Assembly (NCBI RefSeq): GCF_033115175.1
Contig: NC_084827.1
Coordinates: 19,586,001 to 19,650,000 of the forward strand
DNA length: 64,000 bases
Origin: Lepus europaeus
Lineage: Eukaryota > Chordata > Mammalia > Lagomorpha > Leporidae
Direction of reading: 5' to 3'
Positions within the stretch are counted from its first letter, which is position 1, and every line of letters begins with the position of its first letter. The notes under the pieces are model-generated. The model did not search any database, was not told the DNA's origin, and saw only the letters and a list, made by a program, of their open reading frames with translations. The position numbers and the translations under genes were made by a program. Below, in pieces: positions 11,096 through 22,325 of this stretch.

Positions 11096-11442
11096 TTCTT
11101 CTTTTTTTTTTTTTTTTTTTGACAGGCAGAGTGGATAGTGAGAGAGAGACAGAGAGAAAGGTCTTTTGCTGTTGGTTCACCCTCCTATGGCCGCCGCAGC
11201 CAGCACGCTAAGACTGGCACACCACACTGATCCAAAGCCAGGAGCCAGGTGCTTCTCCTGGTCTCCCATGGGGTGCAGGGCCCAAGCACTTGGGACATCC
11301 TCCACTGCACTCCCTGGCCACAGCAGAGAGCTGGCCTGGAAGAGGGGCAGCCGGGACAGAATCCGGCGCCCCGACCGGGACTAGAACCTGGTGTGCCGGC
11401 GCCGCAGGCGGAGGATTAGCCTATTGAGCTGCGGCGCCGGCC
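11096..11442 (-). mobile_element. C SINE, young
   Basis: Perfect 13-base TSD TTTCTGGTATTTC at 11,083-11,095 and 11,444-11,456. Confidence 0.95.
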
Positions 11443-11525
11443 ATTTCTGGTATTTCAAAAGACTGGTGGTTTTTGGTAAAAATCTGTGAATTATTTCTAA
11501 GTAAGTCAAGAAGACCGAAAGTATA

Positions 11526-11822
11526 GTGAGTGTTTGGCCTAGCAGGTAAGACACCGCTTGGGACTCCCACATCCCACATGGGAGCGCCTGGGTGAGTCTC
11601 TGCTCCACTCCTGATTCCAGCTTCCTGCTAATGCCCACTCTGGACAGTGGCAGTGGCTCATGTCGTTGGATTGCTGCCACCCACATGGGAGACCTGGATT
11701 GAGTTCCTCTGAGCCTCAGCCTCGTCCAGCCCCAGCGAGTGTCGGCATTTGGGAAGTGAGCCAGCAGATAGAAAATCTCTGTCTGTCTCTGTCTTTCAAA
11801 TAAATAAAATAAAAATTTTTTA
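11526..11822 (+). mobile_element. C SINE, older variant
   Basis: Head TGTTTGGCCTAGCAGGTAAG; tail AAATAAATAAAATAAAAAT. Confidence 0.85.
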
Positions 11823-11836
11823 AATTGTTTTTCAAA

Positions 11837-11941
11837 GGAGACCTGGATTGAGTTTCCAGCTCCTATTTCAGCCTGGCCCAGCCTTGGCAGTGGCGGGCAT
11901 TTGGAGAATAAATCAGTGGATGATAATTATTAAATACTGAT

Positions 11942-11986
<45 letters not shown>

Positions 11987-12013
11987 CTCAAATAAGTGAC
12001 ATAAATCTTAAAA
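11837..12013 (+). mobile_element. C SINE fragment with (CT)18
   Basis: Only the right half is present, from AGGAGACCTGGATTGAGT. Pure (CT)n run at 11,946-11,982. Confidence 0.8.
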
Positions 12014-12345
12014 TTCTGAGAAGACCGGAAGTGACGGTTTGAGTCGTATTCATCAAACTGTGTTTAATTGCCTAATGATTGTTTACAGGGAGCCGATCCC
12101 AGGGCAGGTTCATGTTGTCGCCCTTGCGTGCGAGTGGGCAGGTGCTCGTGGCCTCTCTGCAGGGGAAGTTGGATTAGGGAGGTGGCTGCTTACCTGGAGA
12201 GGGCAGCAGGTGGTCTGGCTTTCAGCACAGCCCTCTTTCTGCCGTGCTGCACGGAACGTTATTGTCCCCCACAGCCAGTGGGGGTTTTTGCGTGGGTGAG
12301 GGAAGGACATTCACTCATCAGCCTCCACATACAAGAATGTGCTCT
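12014..12345. other. Unique intergenic sequence
   Basis: Contains a short hairpin CCCCCACAGCCAGTGGGGG followed by T5 near 12,270; otherwise nothing recognised. Confidence 0.5.
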
Positions 12346-12659
12346 GGGGCTGGTGTTGTGGTGCAGTGGATGAAGCCACCACCTGCGGCTCCCCTATCAG
12401 AGTGCCAGTTCGTTCCTGTCCTGGCTGCTCCATTTCCAACCCAGCTCCCTGGTGATACGCCTGGGAAGGCAGCAGGAGATGGCCCAAGCCCTTGGGCCCC
12501 TGTCACCCATGTGGGAGACCTGGATGGAGTTCCAGGCTCCTGACTTGAGCCTGGCCCAGCCCTGGCTGTTGAGACCGTTTGGGGAGTGAACCAGCAGATG
12601 GAAGGGCTCTTTGTGTGTGTGTCTCTCTCTCCCTCTGCCTCTGTTCCTCTGCTTTTCAA
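12346..12659 (+). mobile_element. C SINE, standard
   Basis: Full head GGGGCTGGTGTTGTGGTGC. Its tail is where the next, inverted young SINE inserted. Confidence 0.9.
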
Positions 12660-13003
12660 TTTTTTTTTTTTTTGACAGGCAGAGTGGACAGTGAGAGAGA
12701 GAGAGAGAGAGAGAAAGGTCTTCCTTTTCTGTTGGTTTACCCCCCGAATGGCCACTACGGCCAGCACGCTGCAGCCGGCACACCACACTGATCTGAAGCC
12801 AGGAGCCAGGTGCTTCTCCTGTTCTCCCATGGGGTGCAGGGCCCAAGGACCTGGGCCATCCTCCACTGCACTCTCGGGCCACAGCAGAGAACTGGACTGG
12901 AAGAGGAGCAACCGGGACAGAATCTGGTGCCCCGACCGGGACTAGAACCCCATGTGCCGGCGCTGCAGGCGGAGCATTAGCCTAGTGAGCTGCTGTGCCG
13001 GCC
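12660..13003 (-). mobile_element. C SINE, young, tail-to-tail with the previous copy
   Basis: T tract then GACAGGCAGAGTGGACAG; head end GTGCCGGCCC. Forms an inverted pair with 12,346-12,659. Confidence 0.92.
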
Positions 13004-13031
13004 CAATTAATTAAAAAAAAAAATTTTAAAT

Positions 13032-13350
13032 GGGGCCAGCGCTGTGGCCTGGTTGGCTAAGCCTCCACCTGTGGCACCAGCATCCCGTGTGGACACTGGT
13101 TCATGTCCCAGCTGCACCTTGTCCAATCCAGCTCTCTACACTGGCCTGGGAAAGCAGCAGAAGCTGGCCCAAGTCCTTGGGCCCCTGCACCTGTGTGGGA
13201 GACCCGGAGGAGGTTCCTGGCTCTTGGCTTCAGATCTGCACAGCTCTGGCCACTGCGGCCAATTTGGGAGTGAACCATCGGATGGAAGACTTCTGTGTGT
13301 GTGTGTGTGTAACTCTGACTTACAAATAAATAAATAAATCTTAAAAAAAG
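13032..13350 (+). mobile_element. C SINE, standard
   Basis: Head GGGGCCAGCGCTGTGGCC; (TG)n at 13,293-13,310. Confidence 0.9.
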
Positions 13351-13884
13351 AAAAAAATTAGTCAAATCTCTCAGTGTGTCCTGGTTGCCCAAGGCTCCTT
13401 TTGGCCATGAACGGGTTTGTTTGTGCTCTCATTAGACCCCAGAAAGGGTTGCCTTTGTTCACCATCCTCCCCTCCCAGCTCTGCCCACCAGTTTGAATTC
13501 CCATCATCAGTGAAAGTGTGTGGAAAGCTGCCTGTGACAAAGGGCCCAGCGCCATGCTGAGCTGGACAGGCCCCAGGCTGGGTGAGCCCAACGGGAGGCG
13601 CTGATCTCAACTCCTGAACCTTGAATGCGGATTCAACTGAGGAAAAAGGGTCTTGCTGGGTGCTGGTTTAGGCTGATGCAGCTGGAAGCGGCTGGTCTGG
13701 TTCTGTGCCCTCAGGCGGATGTGTCAGGAGCACTTAGAGCAGTACAGTCTTCTGGCTAACAGCCTCCAAGGTCCAGCCAACAACGGCCCTGGGCAGTCCT
13801 GATGTCTTCAGGTTTACGGTATGAGTGATTGAGAAAACTAACCAATTGTTTGTTTTTTTTTTTTTTAAACTAAAAGTGTAAATA
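13351..13884. other. Unique intergenic sequence
   Basis: No repeat or gene recognised. Confidence 0.5.
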
Positions 13885-14163
13885 ATCGTGGGAGCAGGTG
13901 TCCAGTCCAACAGTGAAGACGCCCACATCGCACACCGGAGTGCCTGGGTTCCATTGCTGGCCTCGGCTCCCATCCAACTTCCTGCTAGCACAGACCTCGG
14001 GAGGCAGCAGGTGACAGCTCAAGCCACTGGGTTCCTGCCATCCCTTGGGAGACCTGGATTCAGTTCCCGACTCCTGGCTTTGGCTCTGGGCCAGGCCATG
14101 CTCTTGTGGGCACTTAAGGAGGGAACCAATGGATGGGAGCTTGCTCTCTCTCAAATTTAAAAA
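13885..14163 (+). mobile_element. C SINE, older variant
   Basis: Head GGAGCAGGTGTCCAGTCCAA; strongly diverged, short tail. Confidence 0.75.
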
Positions 14164-14366
14164 ATGTAAACAGTCAAATTATTTATTTTTGGTGCAATCA
14201 ACAAATATTTATTTTGTGCCTACCATATTCCAGGCATCTTTCAAAGCCTGGGGATAGTGTCAGCCACCAACACAAAGTCCCCAAGTCGGCGCTGAGCCTT
14301 TATTCAATGGAGGGAGTAGCCAAGCACACAATGATAAGTAGTGAAAATTGTTATGAAGACAAAGCC
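14164..14366 (-). mobile_element. Ancient L2-like 3' end
   Basis: TCAACAAATATTTATTTTGT and CATATTCCAGGCATCTTTCA are typical of very old LINE 3' ends read in reverse. Confidence 0.45.
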
Positions 14367-14456
14367 TGATCCGAAGCCAGGCACCTGATGATTCTTCCAC
14401 ATCTCCCACGTGGGTGCCGGGGCCCAAGGACTTGGGTCATCTTCTACTGCTGAACA
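14367..14456 (-). mobile_element. C SINE fragment
   Basis: Central part only: GATCCGAAGCCAGGCACC to CATCTTCTACTGCT. Confidence 0.75.
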
Positions 14457-14519
14457 CAAGCTGCGTTCTAGAATTTGGGGCATTAGGATGAGCACTGCTC
14501 GAGTCTCACCTGAACTGCC

Positions 14520-14700
14520 AGCCAAGTTCACAACTGTAACCTACAGATGGGGCTCCCTCTGTGGAGGGGTGGTCTTGATTCGAGATGGAGGGATCCATGG
14601 GGAGAAGCCCTGGAGCCTTACTGCTGTTGGTGTTGTCAGAAGGACTCAATGGGGTCTGGCCCAGACAGGTCCCAGTGGCCTCTTGTCTTGTACTTGTACT
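14520..14700 (-). pseudogene. pol: ERV integrase C-terminal remnant
   Basis: Minus-strand translation shows VLLTTPTAV and, shortly after, PWIPPSRIKT, the conserved end of gammaretroviral integrase. It is separated from the core by the C SINE at 14,942-15,229. The sequence left of about 14,460 is no longer retroviral as far as I can see. Confidence 0.7.
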
Positions 14701-14941
14701 TGAACACAGGTGTACCCTAGTGCCTAGGCACCAGCTGGGGGTGTGTGTGGCCTGGGGAGGCAGGGATTGGGCCTTGGGCTATGTTGGTCTTGATAGCTGT
14801 TTATGGCCTCGATAGATCCCCTAGGGATTGGACATTCTGTGCCAGGAAGAGTTTTCCAGGGTCTCCAGTAAAGAATCTCCAACAGACTGAGCTGTGTGTC
14901 AGTAACTGGGGACCTCAGGAGTGCCTGGGGAGGAGAAAGGG

Positions 14942-15229
14942 CCATTTATGTGAGAGCAGGGTTACCGAGAGAGGGAGAGACAGAGAGGTCAAAGTCTTCC
15001 ATCTGCTGGCTCACTCCCCAAAAGGCCACAATGGCTGGAGGAAGCCAGGAGCCAGGAGCTTCTTCCAGGTCTCCCACACGGGTACAGGGGCGCAAGCACT
15101 TGGGCCGTCTTCTGCTGCTTTCCCAGGCCATCAGCAGGGAGCTGGATTGCAGAGCACAAACCAGTGCCCACGTGGGAAGCCGGCACTGCAGGCAGGGACT
15201 CAACTCACTGTGCCACAGCACCTGCCCCT
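14942..15229 (-). mobile_element. C SINE inside ERV integrase
   Basis: Separates the integrase core from its C-terminal remnant. The tail is reduced to a few bases. Confidence 0.88.
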
Positions 15230-15313
15230 CTTGCATTAATTTGCAGAGGAGACTCCAGGGTCTAGTGGGCCTTCTCTCCCTTCCCTGAAGATTGGGGCGC
15301 CGGGCTCATATAG

Positions 15314-16160
15314 ATGGTGATGGACTTGGAGGGCTCTGCTCACCTGTTGCGTTCCCTGCGAGACAAAGGCCGGGCCATTGTCTGTGGGGAGTTAAGGGGA
15401 CCCAAAGCATGGCAGGATATGGTCAAGGAGGGCTGCCAGAACCTCAGAGGCCTTTTTGGACCTCATAGGGACTGCTTCCAGCATCTGGTAAAGGTGTCCA
15501 CAAAGACCAGAAGGTATTTAAGCTGCTGTAGAGAGGCGTTTATGTGAAATCTACCCAGCAGGCTTCACTGGGCAGGGTCCCCTGTCTTTGGATAAGTTGC
15601 AGAAGAGAGGAGGTTTCTGGGTTCCCGCTGGTTTTATGTGACAGCACGTGGGGCTTGCCTGGGAGAGAGCTTCAAGGGTTTGGGGTCTGCTCTTGCTGAT
15701 AAAAACAAGTCCCACCAAGAGCCGGAGGGCTTCAGCCCCCAGGTGAGCAGCTTGGTAGAGGCTGCTTAAGAATTTCCGTGTGTGGTTCCTGGGAGTAGAA
15801 GGTTGTCACAGGTTCCCTTAGCCAGCCCCCGGAGTGTGGGTGGAGTCTCTCTCAAGGGCCTTTTTGGGCTTCTTCCTGGGTGTATGGAGGAAAAGGTGTC
15901 AAGCTGGGAATCATAGCAGCTCGAAGGGGCAATGTGGAGGCTGCCCTGGCTTGGTTGCCAGCCTTGTTTGCGGGGCACATCTCATCATCATCTCTCTCAC
16001 GAGCTTTGCAGTGGCCAACAGTGACCTGAGCTGGGAGCAGGGGAGCCTACCGCAGGGCCAGAATTTCTGGGGTGTGTTCGAGGGGAGAGTTTGGGAGTGG
16101 TCTGGAGACGCTGCGCCCCCAGGCGGCAGCAGCGTGAGCATGCACCGCACGGAAGGCATA
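15314..16160 (-). pseudogene. pol: ERV integrase remnant (N-terminal region and core)
   Basis: Minus-strand 15,516-15,478 reads YLLVFVDTFTRCW, the first catalytic-Asp block of a retroviral integrase core. 15,382-15,365 reads DNGPAF, the second catalytic-Asp block. A stop and frame shift lie between them. Minus-strand frame 15,911-16,160 ends with a Cys/Pro-rich stretch consistent with the zinc-binding N-terminal region. Confidence 0.8.
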
Positions 16161-16444
16161 AGCCGGTCAGTACCGGCATTAACTCTTGTGCCTGTCCCTA
16201 ATTGCAGAGCTCAGATGAGGGCAATGAGCTCAGCCTTTCGTGCTGAAGTGGTGCCTCCCGGAAGTGACTGTGATTCAATGATGTCGGTAAGGCTGAAGGT
16301 AGCACATCCTGACGGCGGAACTCTGCCATACAGGTAGTTGTCTGTGAGCACAACAGCCTCAGGGCTGGCGAGGGTTGTATCTTGGAGATCGATCTGGTTT
16401 ACCTGACTGGGGTATGTCCAGGGTTTCTAGGCAAGAGCGTTGGA

Positions 16445-16746
16445 GGGGCTGGTGGTGTGGTGTACCGGGTAAAGCCGCCACCTGCAGTGCCAGCATCCCA
16501 TATGGGCACTGGTTTGAGTCTTGGCTATTCCACTTCTAATCCAGCTCTCTGCTATGGCCTGGGAAAGCAGTGGAAGATGGTCCAAGTGCTGGATGGCCCA
16601 GTGACCTGGAAGAAGCTCCTGGCTCCTGGCTTCAGATCAGCCCAGCTCCGGCCATTGTAGCTACCTGGGGAGTGAACCAGAGGATGGAAGACAGACTCTC
16701 TCTCTCTCTCTCTAACTCTACCTTTCAAATAAATATATTTTTTTAA
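16445..16746 (+). mobile_element. C SINE inside ERV pol
   Basis: Head GGGGCTGGTGGTGTGGTG; lies opposite to the provirus orientation. Confidence 0.9.
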
Positions 16747-16749
16747 AGT

Positions 16750-18235
16750 GTTGGAATGAGGTTTCTGGGTTTGAGTCTGGAAGGAAGGTGGGAGGGTTGA
16801 GGGCTTGGCCAAGGCATAATGCTCAGCCCGGAGTTTGTGAAAGATCTCGTGTTTGTTAATTCTATTTGAGATCCAGCAGAAAGCTTTGGACTTCAAGATG
16901 CCAGGTGGGACACGTGAACAGTCATTCCTTTTCCCAGGGTCAGCTTCGAAGCCTTTTGATGACAAGGGCCATGGATGCCAACACTCGAAGGCAGGGGCGC
17001 CACCCTCGTGCCCCTGAATCGAGATTATGGAGAAGTACGCAACTGGTGTTGGGAGGGTCCGAGCCTGAGCCACGACCCTGAGGGCGATGCCCCTTTTTTC
17101 ACAAACATGCAAGTAAAAAGGCTTCCTGTGACTGACAAGGCTAACGTAGCAGCCACAGGAAGAGCCTGTTTGAGGACTCTGAGGGCTGCTTCTGTTACTG
17201 GGCTCCATTCCAAGGGAGCTTCTGCAGGTCCCAGGAAAGCCTCAAAGCGGGGTTTGGCTATAAGCCCACACTGGGGTATCCAAGTTTGGCAAAAGCCTGC
17301 CATGGCCAGGAAGGAGCATGGCTGCTGTCTCACTGATGGGCTCTCATCTTTGAAATAAGCCCTTTGCTGCGTTCTGAGAGACTCTGTTCCAGGAGTAAGA
17401 GTCAGTCCCAGGAGCTGGACCCTCTGGGAGGAGATCTGGGTCTTAGAAGGAGACTGTAGCTACCAGAAGCCAATTTTTGTAATATCCTAGTAGTATTGGA
17501 GTTTGAAGTTCCTTCATCTGGGCAAGTTATGAACACATTGCAATAATGCAGCACCCTAAGTGAGGTGCTGGGTGGACAGATCTTTGGCTAGGGTTTGCTA
17601 AATAAGTGTGGGCTATCCTGGACCCCTGGGGGAGGATCAGCTGGGTCAGTGGCTGTGTGATTGGGGATGAAAAGGTCCTGCCATTGGAAGGCAAATGGGA
17701 ACTAGGAATCGGGGTGCACTGGGATATAGAAGAAAGTGATCTTGAGATCTAACACAGTAAACCAGCAAGTGACAGAGGGGATCTGTCCTAGGAGGGCATA
17801 TGGATTAGGACAGTAGAGTGTATGAGGATTTCTGCCCGCTGATGGCTCTCAGGTCTTGCACCACCCGGCAGGTGTCATCTGATTTCTTCACTGTTAAAAT
17901 GGGTGTGTTGCCAGGGTGCAGTAAGCCGGCAGCCATGGAATTATCAATTAGGGGCTATAGGCCTCTTCAAGTCTCCTGCTTTAGGTGGTACTGGGATTTT
18001 CTGGGAAATAAATGGGATCTGCGGACAATGATTGTTTTGGGGGTGGAGCTGTCCCATACTTCTGGAGGGACCCGTTGGAGGACAGGGGGCTAAACCTGGA
18101 TGGGACCTGGGGCATTAGGGGCCAATAATGCCAATAAAAGGCAGGGAGGTCCAGACGAGGGGTTGTGTTATGATATCTCTTACGAGTAAAGAGGCAGGCA
18201 GTTTGGCAGCACAAGAAAGGTAGGGCTAAAGACAT
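16750..18235 (-). pseudogene. pol: ERV reverse transcriptase / RNase H remnant
   Basis: The clearest part is the minus-strand open segment 17,025-17,333, which contains AGFCQTWIPQ and LEWSPVTEAA, matching the region just after the polymerase palm of gammaretroviral RT. Near 17,503-17,483 the expected Tyr-x-Asp-Asp catalytic box is visible only in disrupted form, with an in-frame stop. The N-terminal RT lies in 17,500-18,235 in broken frames. RNase H would lie left of 17,025 but I could not pin its catalytic residues. Confidence 0.7.
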
Positions 18236-18249
18236 TCTCTCCTAGGGTG

Positions 18250-18480
18250 TACACCAAGGGGGAGGCTAAACCACTGGGCTTGGGCTGATCACCTCTGCCA
18301 GTGAGGAAGACAAAGGATCAAAGGGCGGGTCTAGAGACAATAGTAAGGGCAGAGAACGTGCCCCTGTGTCCACTATGAATTGTATTTTGTTACCTTCCAC
18401 ATCCAAGGTGATCCAAGGCTCAGCCATGGAGGTGGGAAACACAGGAGCCAGCCTAGCCCCTGGACCTCGTCAGTCGAGAA
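18250..18480 (-). pseudogene. pro: ERV protease remnant
   Basis: The minus strand carries the retroviral aspartic protease signature VDTGA (DTGA at 18,370-18,359) preceded by PWITLDVEGN, in a frame continuous with the zinc-knuckle side except for stops. Retroviral proteases act as dimers, each giving one catalytic Asp, and cleave Gag-Pol. The frame ends at a stop shortly after. Confidence 0.75.
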
Positions 18481-18519
18481 GCAAGAGCAGCCCCCTCTGC
18501 TTGGTTGGGTTCTTCGTAG

Positions 18520-19620
18520 TCAGGGGATAGATTCCGGGGAAGTCGCTGTCCTCTTGTTCTTACTGTTGGGGTCCTTGGTTATGGCATGACCCTGTCGCAC
18601 AGAGAAGAGCAAGGCAGTCCTCCTGCCAGTGTCCCTGCTGCTCACCAACTGGGCAGGGTCCAGGAGGTGGGGTCTGGCAGCACTGCCTCGGTGTCCCAGC
18701 TGGTGGCAGAGCAAGGTGCCCTGGTGGGCACTGGTCTGGGAGCCAGTGATTGCCCTGTATGGGCAGGGAACCAGCGAAGGCACCACCAGACACTGGGCCC
18801 ATCGTCTGTCCCTCTCTCTCCTATTTCTCCTTTTCAGTCCTGGTCTCTTCCTGGTTGTTACAGACCTTGAAGGCTGTGTCCTTGGTCTAATTTTTGGAAG
18901 ATTTTTTTTTGTAGGCATAGATGATGAAATGGACAGCCAGGATGACAAGGCCCTCCCGACTTTCACATCTAACTTGGTCTGTTTTCTCACGGCCTCAGCC
19001 AGTCCAGCGCGAAATCGGGTGGGATTTTCACTTGGCCCCTGGGTAACCCCCTGTGGTTTGCTGTAATTGATGGCTTTTATGAAGACTTTTTTTTTTTTTT
19101 CCAAATAAGCATGTGAACACGTAATTCCAGCCTTCCCCGCTGGAATCTCTGCCTGGTACCTCCATGGGGGTCAGCACCTGGCACTGCGTGCCTGCCTGGC
19201 TGTGTGTCCCACAGGTTGCAGGCGAGGCTCTTATCAGCCCACTGCTGGGCCAGAGGCCAGACGCAGGCCTTTTCCTTGTGCCTGCAGCATGTGGTGAAGA
19301 TAATCGCTCTCCTGCTAGGTCAAATCAAAGGCTGCAATGAGGCCCTGGAAGTCTTTTGTCAAGTCAGAAGAAGGGTCCTGGCTAAAAGAGCCAAGTTGGG
19401 TCTCTATTGGGATAGCTCTGACCTGGGAAAAGGGACACCACTGTGGTGGTCCCCACTTCCCCATTTGCCACTTGGCGGATGTCAGGGGAATGGGAGGAGC
19501 CGGGTGTTGACTCTGGGAAGCAGTACCTGACCCGGTTCAGGAAAGGGCGCATGGACCCTGATGAGGCAGTGGAGCTGCTGGCTGGGTGCCAGAAGGGCAG
19601 TTTTGAGTGAGGATAACAAA
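18520..19620 (-). pseudogene. gag: ERV gag remnant (capsid to nucleocapsid)
   Basis: A minus-strand open segment at 18,520-19,104 includes GVTQGPSENP, typical of the C-terminal part of a gammaretroviral capsid, then a basic region. A second frame at about 18,620-18,660 holds GHWQEDC, the second half of a CCHC zinc knuckle, followed by a short linker to protease. Upstream, 19,200-19,400 reads in fragments with stops, including a DLTKDF-like block. A poly(A) insertion near 19,085 and several frame changes break it. The capsid and nucleocapsid are structural parts of the virion core. Confidence 0.7.
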
Positions 19621-19629
19621 GGGGTCACC

Positions 19630-19950
19630 GGTGTCAGCGCTGTGGTTTCGTGGGTTAAGTCGCTGCCACCTGCAACTCCAGCATCTCCTACAGGCACTTG
19701 TTCAAGTCCCAGCTGCTCCACTTACAACCCAGCTCCCTGCCAATGCACCTGGGAACGCAGTGGAAGATGGCCCAAGTGACTGGGTCCCTGCACCCATGTG
19801 GGAGACCTGGATGAAGCTCCTGGCTCCTGGCTTTGGCCTGGCCCAGCCCTGGCTGTTGTGACCATCTAGGGAGTGAACCAGTGTGTAGAAGATCTCTCTG
19901 TCCTCCTACCTTCTGTAACTCTACCTCTCAAGTAAACACAAAAATCTTGG
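19630..19950 (+). mobile_element. C SINE at the right side of the ERV gag remnant
   Basis: Head GGTGTCAGCGCTGTGG; tail AAGTAAACACAAAAATC. Confidence 0.87.
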
Positions 19951-21289
19951 GGGAAAAAAGAAGAAAAAAGCCAACAGTGCTGGTCAAGACGGTTGGGGTA
20001 GGGAGAAGGACTCATGCTCAGAGCTGTGGGAAGTCAGCTGGTCTGGTGACGTCCAGAACGGGAAGAGCTGGGATCCAAGTCCATAGCCAAGAGGAAGTGA
20101 GTCAGAGAGTAGGGGACTGCTGCTCCCAGTGCACAAGCGATGTAGCAAAGCAAAATCCAGCTTTGGGCCCGCCGGGGAGGCAGGAGTCCACAATGCTTAG
20201 CTTCAGGGATCATTACCACCTGTGGTCCCAAGGGAAAAGGCAGGGTCTTTCTTCTCACGGGCAAGGCGGCTCCATTTCTTCCCCTCTAGCCTTCAGATGG
20301 CACTGGGGAGTGGCCCTGCCCAGAAAGGACAACGATGGCCACCTGCTAGAGGACCGAAAGACACCAGAGGCCCTCACCCCCAGGCATGCCCTGGGCTGGA
20401 GCAGGCTGGGCCTGGCCAAGTACAGCCTCCGAGCGGGCACGCCGTCTGCCAGGGGTCCACGGTTCAGACAGTGAAAGAGGACAGGGTGGCATGGTCACCA
20501 CCCTGTGGGAAGCCACCGATAGGGACCTGTGTTGCAGGTATCGGAAGAATTCACCAGAGGCAGGTGGATCGAGGAAAGACAGATGTAGTGGGTGCATGGC
20601 CAGGGAGCAGTGGGCAGGGCGGTGAAAGACTGTCTGTGGCTCAGGACAGCAGTTTGAAAAGCGGTAGTTGAGTTCGGCTGAGTTTCATTTTTGAACAGTC
20701 CAACGGGTTTTCCCAGTCAGGTAATTTATTTTCCTGGGTGGAGCCAGGGACTTTCCTGGGCCTCCAAGTGCCCTGGGCAACCCCCACAGAGTATTCTTCC
20801 CTTTGCCTGTAGGCAAATATAGATACATTCTCATAGCCATGAGTATTTTTGCCTGCTGACTTATTATCTGTGTCTCCAACATTTCTCAGACATCTTTTCA
20901 TAAGTAACACTGACAAAATTTTGTTTTCAGTCTTGAGGTTTTTTTTTTTATTATTATTATTTAATTGAGAGAATTTCAAACATACAGAAAAGCAGAGAGG
21001 ATGTTACAGTAGACACATTTACTTATCCCCTGTATTTAACGATTGTTGGCATGTGGCCGTATCTGCTCGGTTGCGGATACCATGTTCTGCTTCCACTCCG
21101 AGTGAGAGCACTGACGCGGTTTCACTCGGGCTCATGGCAGACTCTGCGGGTTTAAGGGTCCAGTCCTCTGCAAGTCTGCCCTCACATCAGATGTTGGCCT
21201 CTCTTTGGGTAGGAGCGTGTCCCCAGGATGACTCTGACCAATTGCTTGCAAATTTCAGGGGTTCACAGAGCCCTCTCTCTCTCTCTTGC
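19951..21289 (-). other. Possible proviral 5' flank, then an old L1-like patch
   Basis: 19,951-20,640 is GC-rich and on the - strand gives broken Pro/Ser-rich frames. Its place upstream of capsid fits decayed gag matrix or leader sequence, but no motif proves this. 20,950-21,060 (TTTCAAACATACAGAAAAGC) resembles a 3' end of an old L1. No gene was seen. Confidence 0.3.
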
Positions 21290-21629
21290 TTTTTTTTTTT
21301 TTTTTTAATTTCACTTATTTATTTGAGAGGTAGAGTTACAGACAGTGAGAGGGAGAGACAGAGAGAAATCTTCCATCTGCTGGTTCACTCTCCAAATGGC
21401 TGCAACAGCTAGGGTTGGGCCAGGCTGAAGCCAGGAGCCAGGCACTTCTTCCTGGTCGCCCATGTGGGTGCAGGGACCCAGGCACTTGGGCCATCCTCCA
21501 CTGCTTTCCCAGGTGCCTTAGCAGGGAGCTAGATTGGAAGCAGAGCAGCCAAGAGTTAAACCAGTGCCCATACGGGATGCTGGCGCTACAGGCAGCTGCT
21601 TTGTCTGCTATGCCACAGCACCAGATCCC
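21290..21629 (-). mobile_element. C SINE, standard
   Basis: Full length; head end TGCCACAGCACCAGATCCC. Confidence 0.9.
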
Positions 21630-21667
21630 TCGTGTTTTATTTATTTATTTTTAAAGATTTATTGGGG

Positions 21668-21984
21668 GAGGCCGGCGCTGTGGCGGAGCAGGTAAAGCCG
21701 CCGCCTGCAGTATCAGCATTCCATATGGGTGCCATTCAAGTCTCAGCTCTTCCACTTCCAATCCAATCTCTGCTGTGACCTGGGAAAGCAAAAGACGATG
21801 GCCCAAGCCCTTGGGCCCCTGCACCCATGTGGGAGTCCCAGAGGAAGCTCCTGGCTCCTGGCTTCAGATAGGCGCAGCTCTGGCCATTACGGCCAACTGG
21901 GGAGTGAACCAGTAGATGGAAGACTCTCTCTCTCTGCCTCTCCTTCTCTCTATATTTAAATCTGACTTTCAAATAAACAAATAG
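21668..21984 (+). mobile_element. C SINE, standard, first of a tandem pair
   Basis: Head GGCCGGCGCTGTGGCGG; short tail AATAAACAAAT before the next head. Confidence 0.9.
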
Positions 21985-22325
21985 GCCGGTGCCATGGCTC
22001 ACTAGTCTAATCCTCCGCCTGTGACCCCAGGTTCTAGTCCCGGTTGGGGCACCAGATTCTGTCCCGGTTGCCCCTCTTCCAGTCTAGCTCTCTGCTGTGG
22101 CCCGGGAGTGCAGTGGAAGATGGCCCAAGTGCTTGGGCCCTGCACCCACATGGAAGACCAGGAAGAAACACCTGGCTCCTGGCTTCAGATCAGCGCAGTG
22201 TGCCGGCTGTAGCGGCCATTTGGGGGGGTGAACCAATAGAAGGAAGACCTTTCTCTCTCTCTCTGTCTCTCTTACTGTCTAACTCTACCTGTCAGAAATA
22301 AATAAATAAATATTTTTAAAAAATG
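21985..22325 (+). mobile_element. C SINE, young-like, second of a tandem pair
   Basis: Head GGCCGGTGCCATGGCTC at the previous tail; both copies share one outer TSD. Confidence 0.9.

Larger units (their letters stand above)
14460..19625 (-). mobile_element. Gammaretrovirus-like endogenous provirus, degenerate gag-pol
   Basis: On the - strand, recognisable pieces follow in proviral order from right to left: capsid and nucleocapsid of gag, protease, reverse transcriptase, integrase core and integrase C-terminal region. Every part carries stops or frameshifts, so no protein can be made. C SINEs at 14,942-15,229 and 16,445-16,746 interrupt it, and one at 19,630-19,950 lies at its right edge. No env or paired LTR was identified. 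Sequence to about 20,640 may be more gag or leader. Confidence 0.8.

Noticed and set aside
12268-12292. Bacterial-type terminator hairpin (stem followed by T5)
   Set aside because: A chance hairpin in vertebrate intergenic DNA; no prokaryotic context.
12318-12911. 197-codon minus-strand frame
   Set aside because: Runs through two SINEs in opposite orientation; not a gene.
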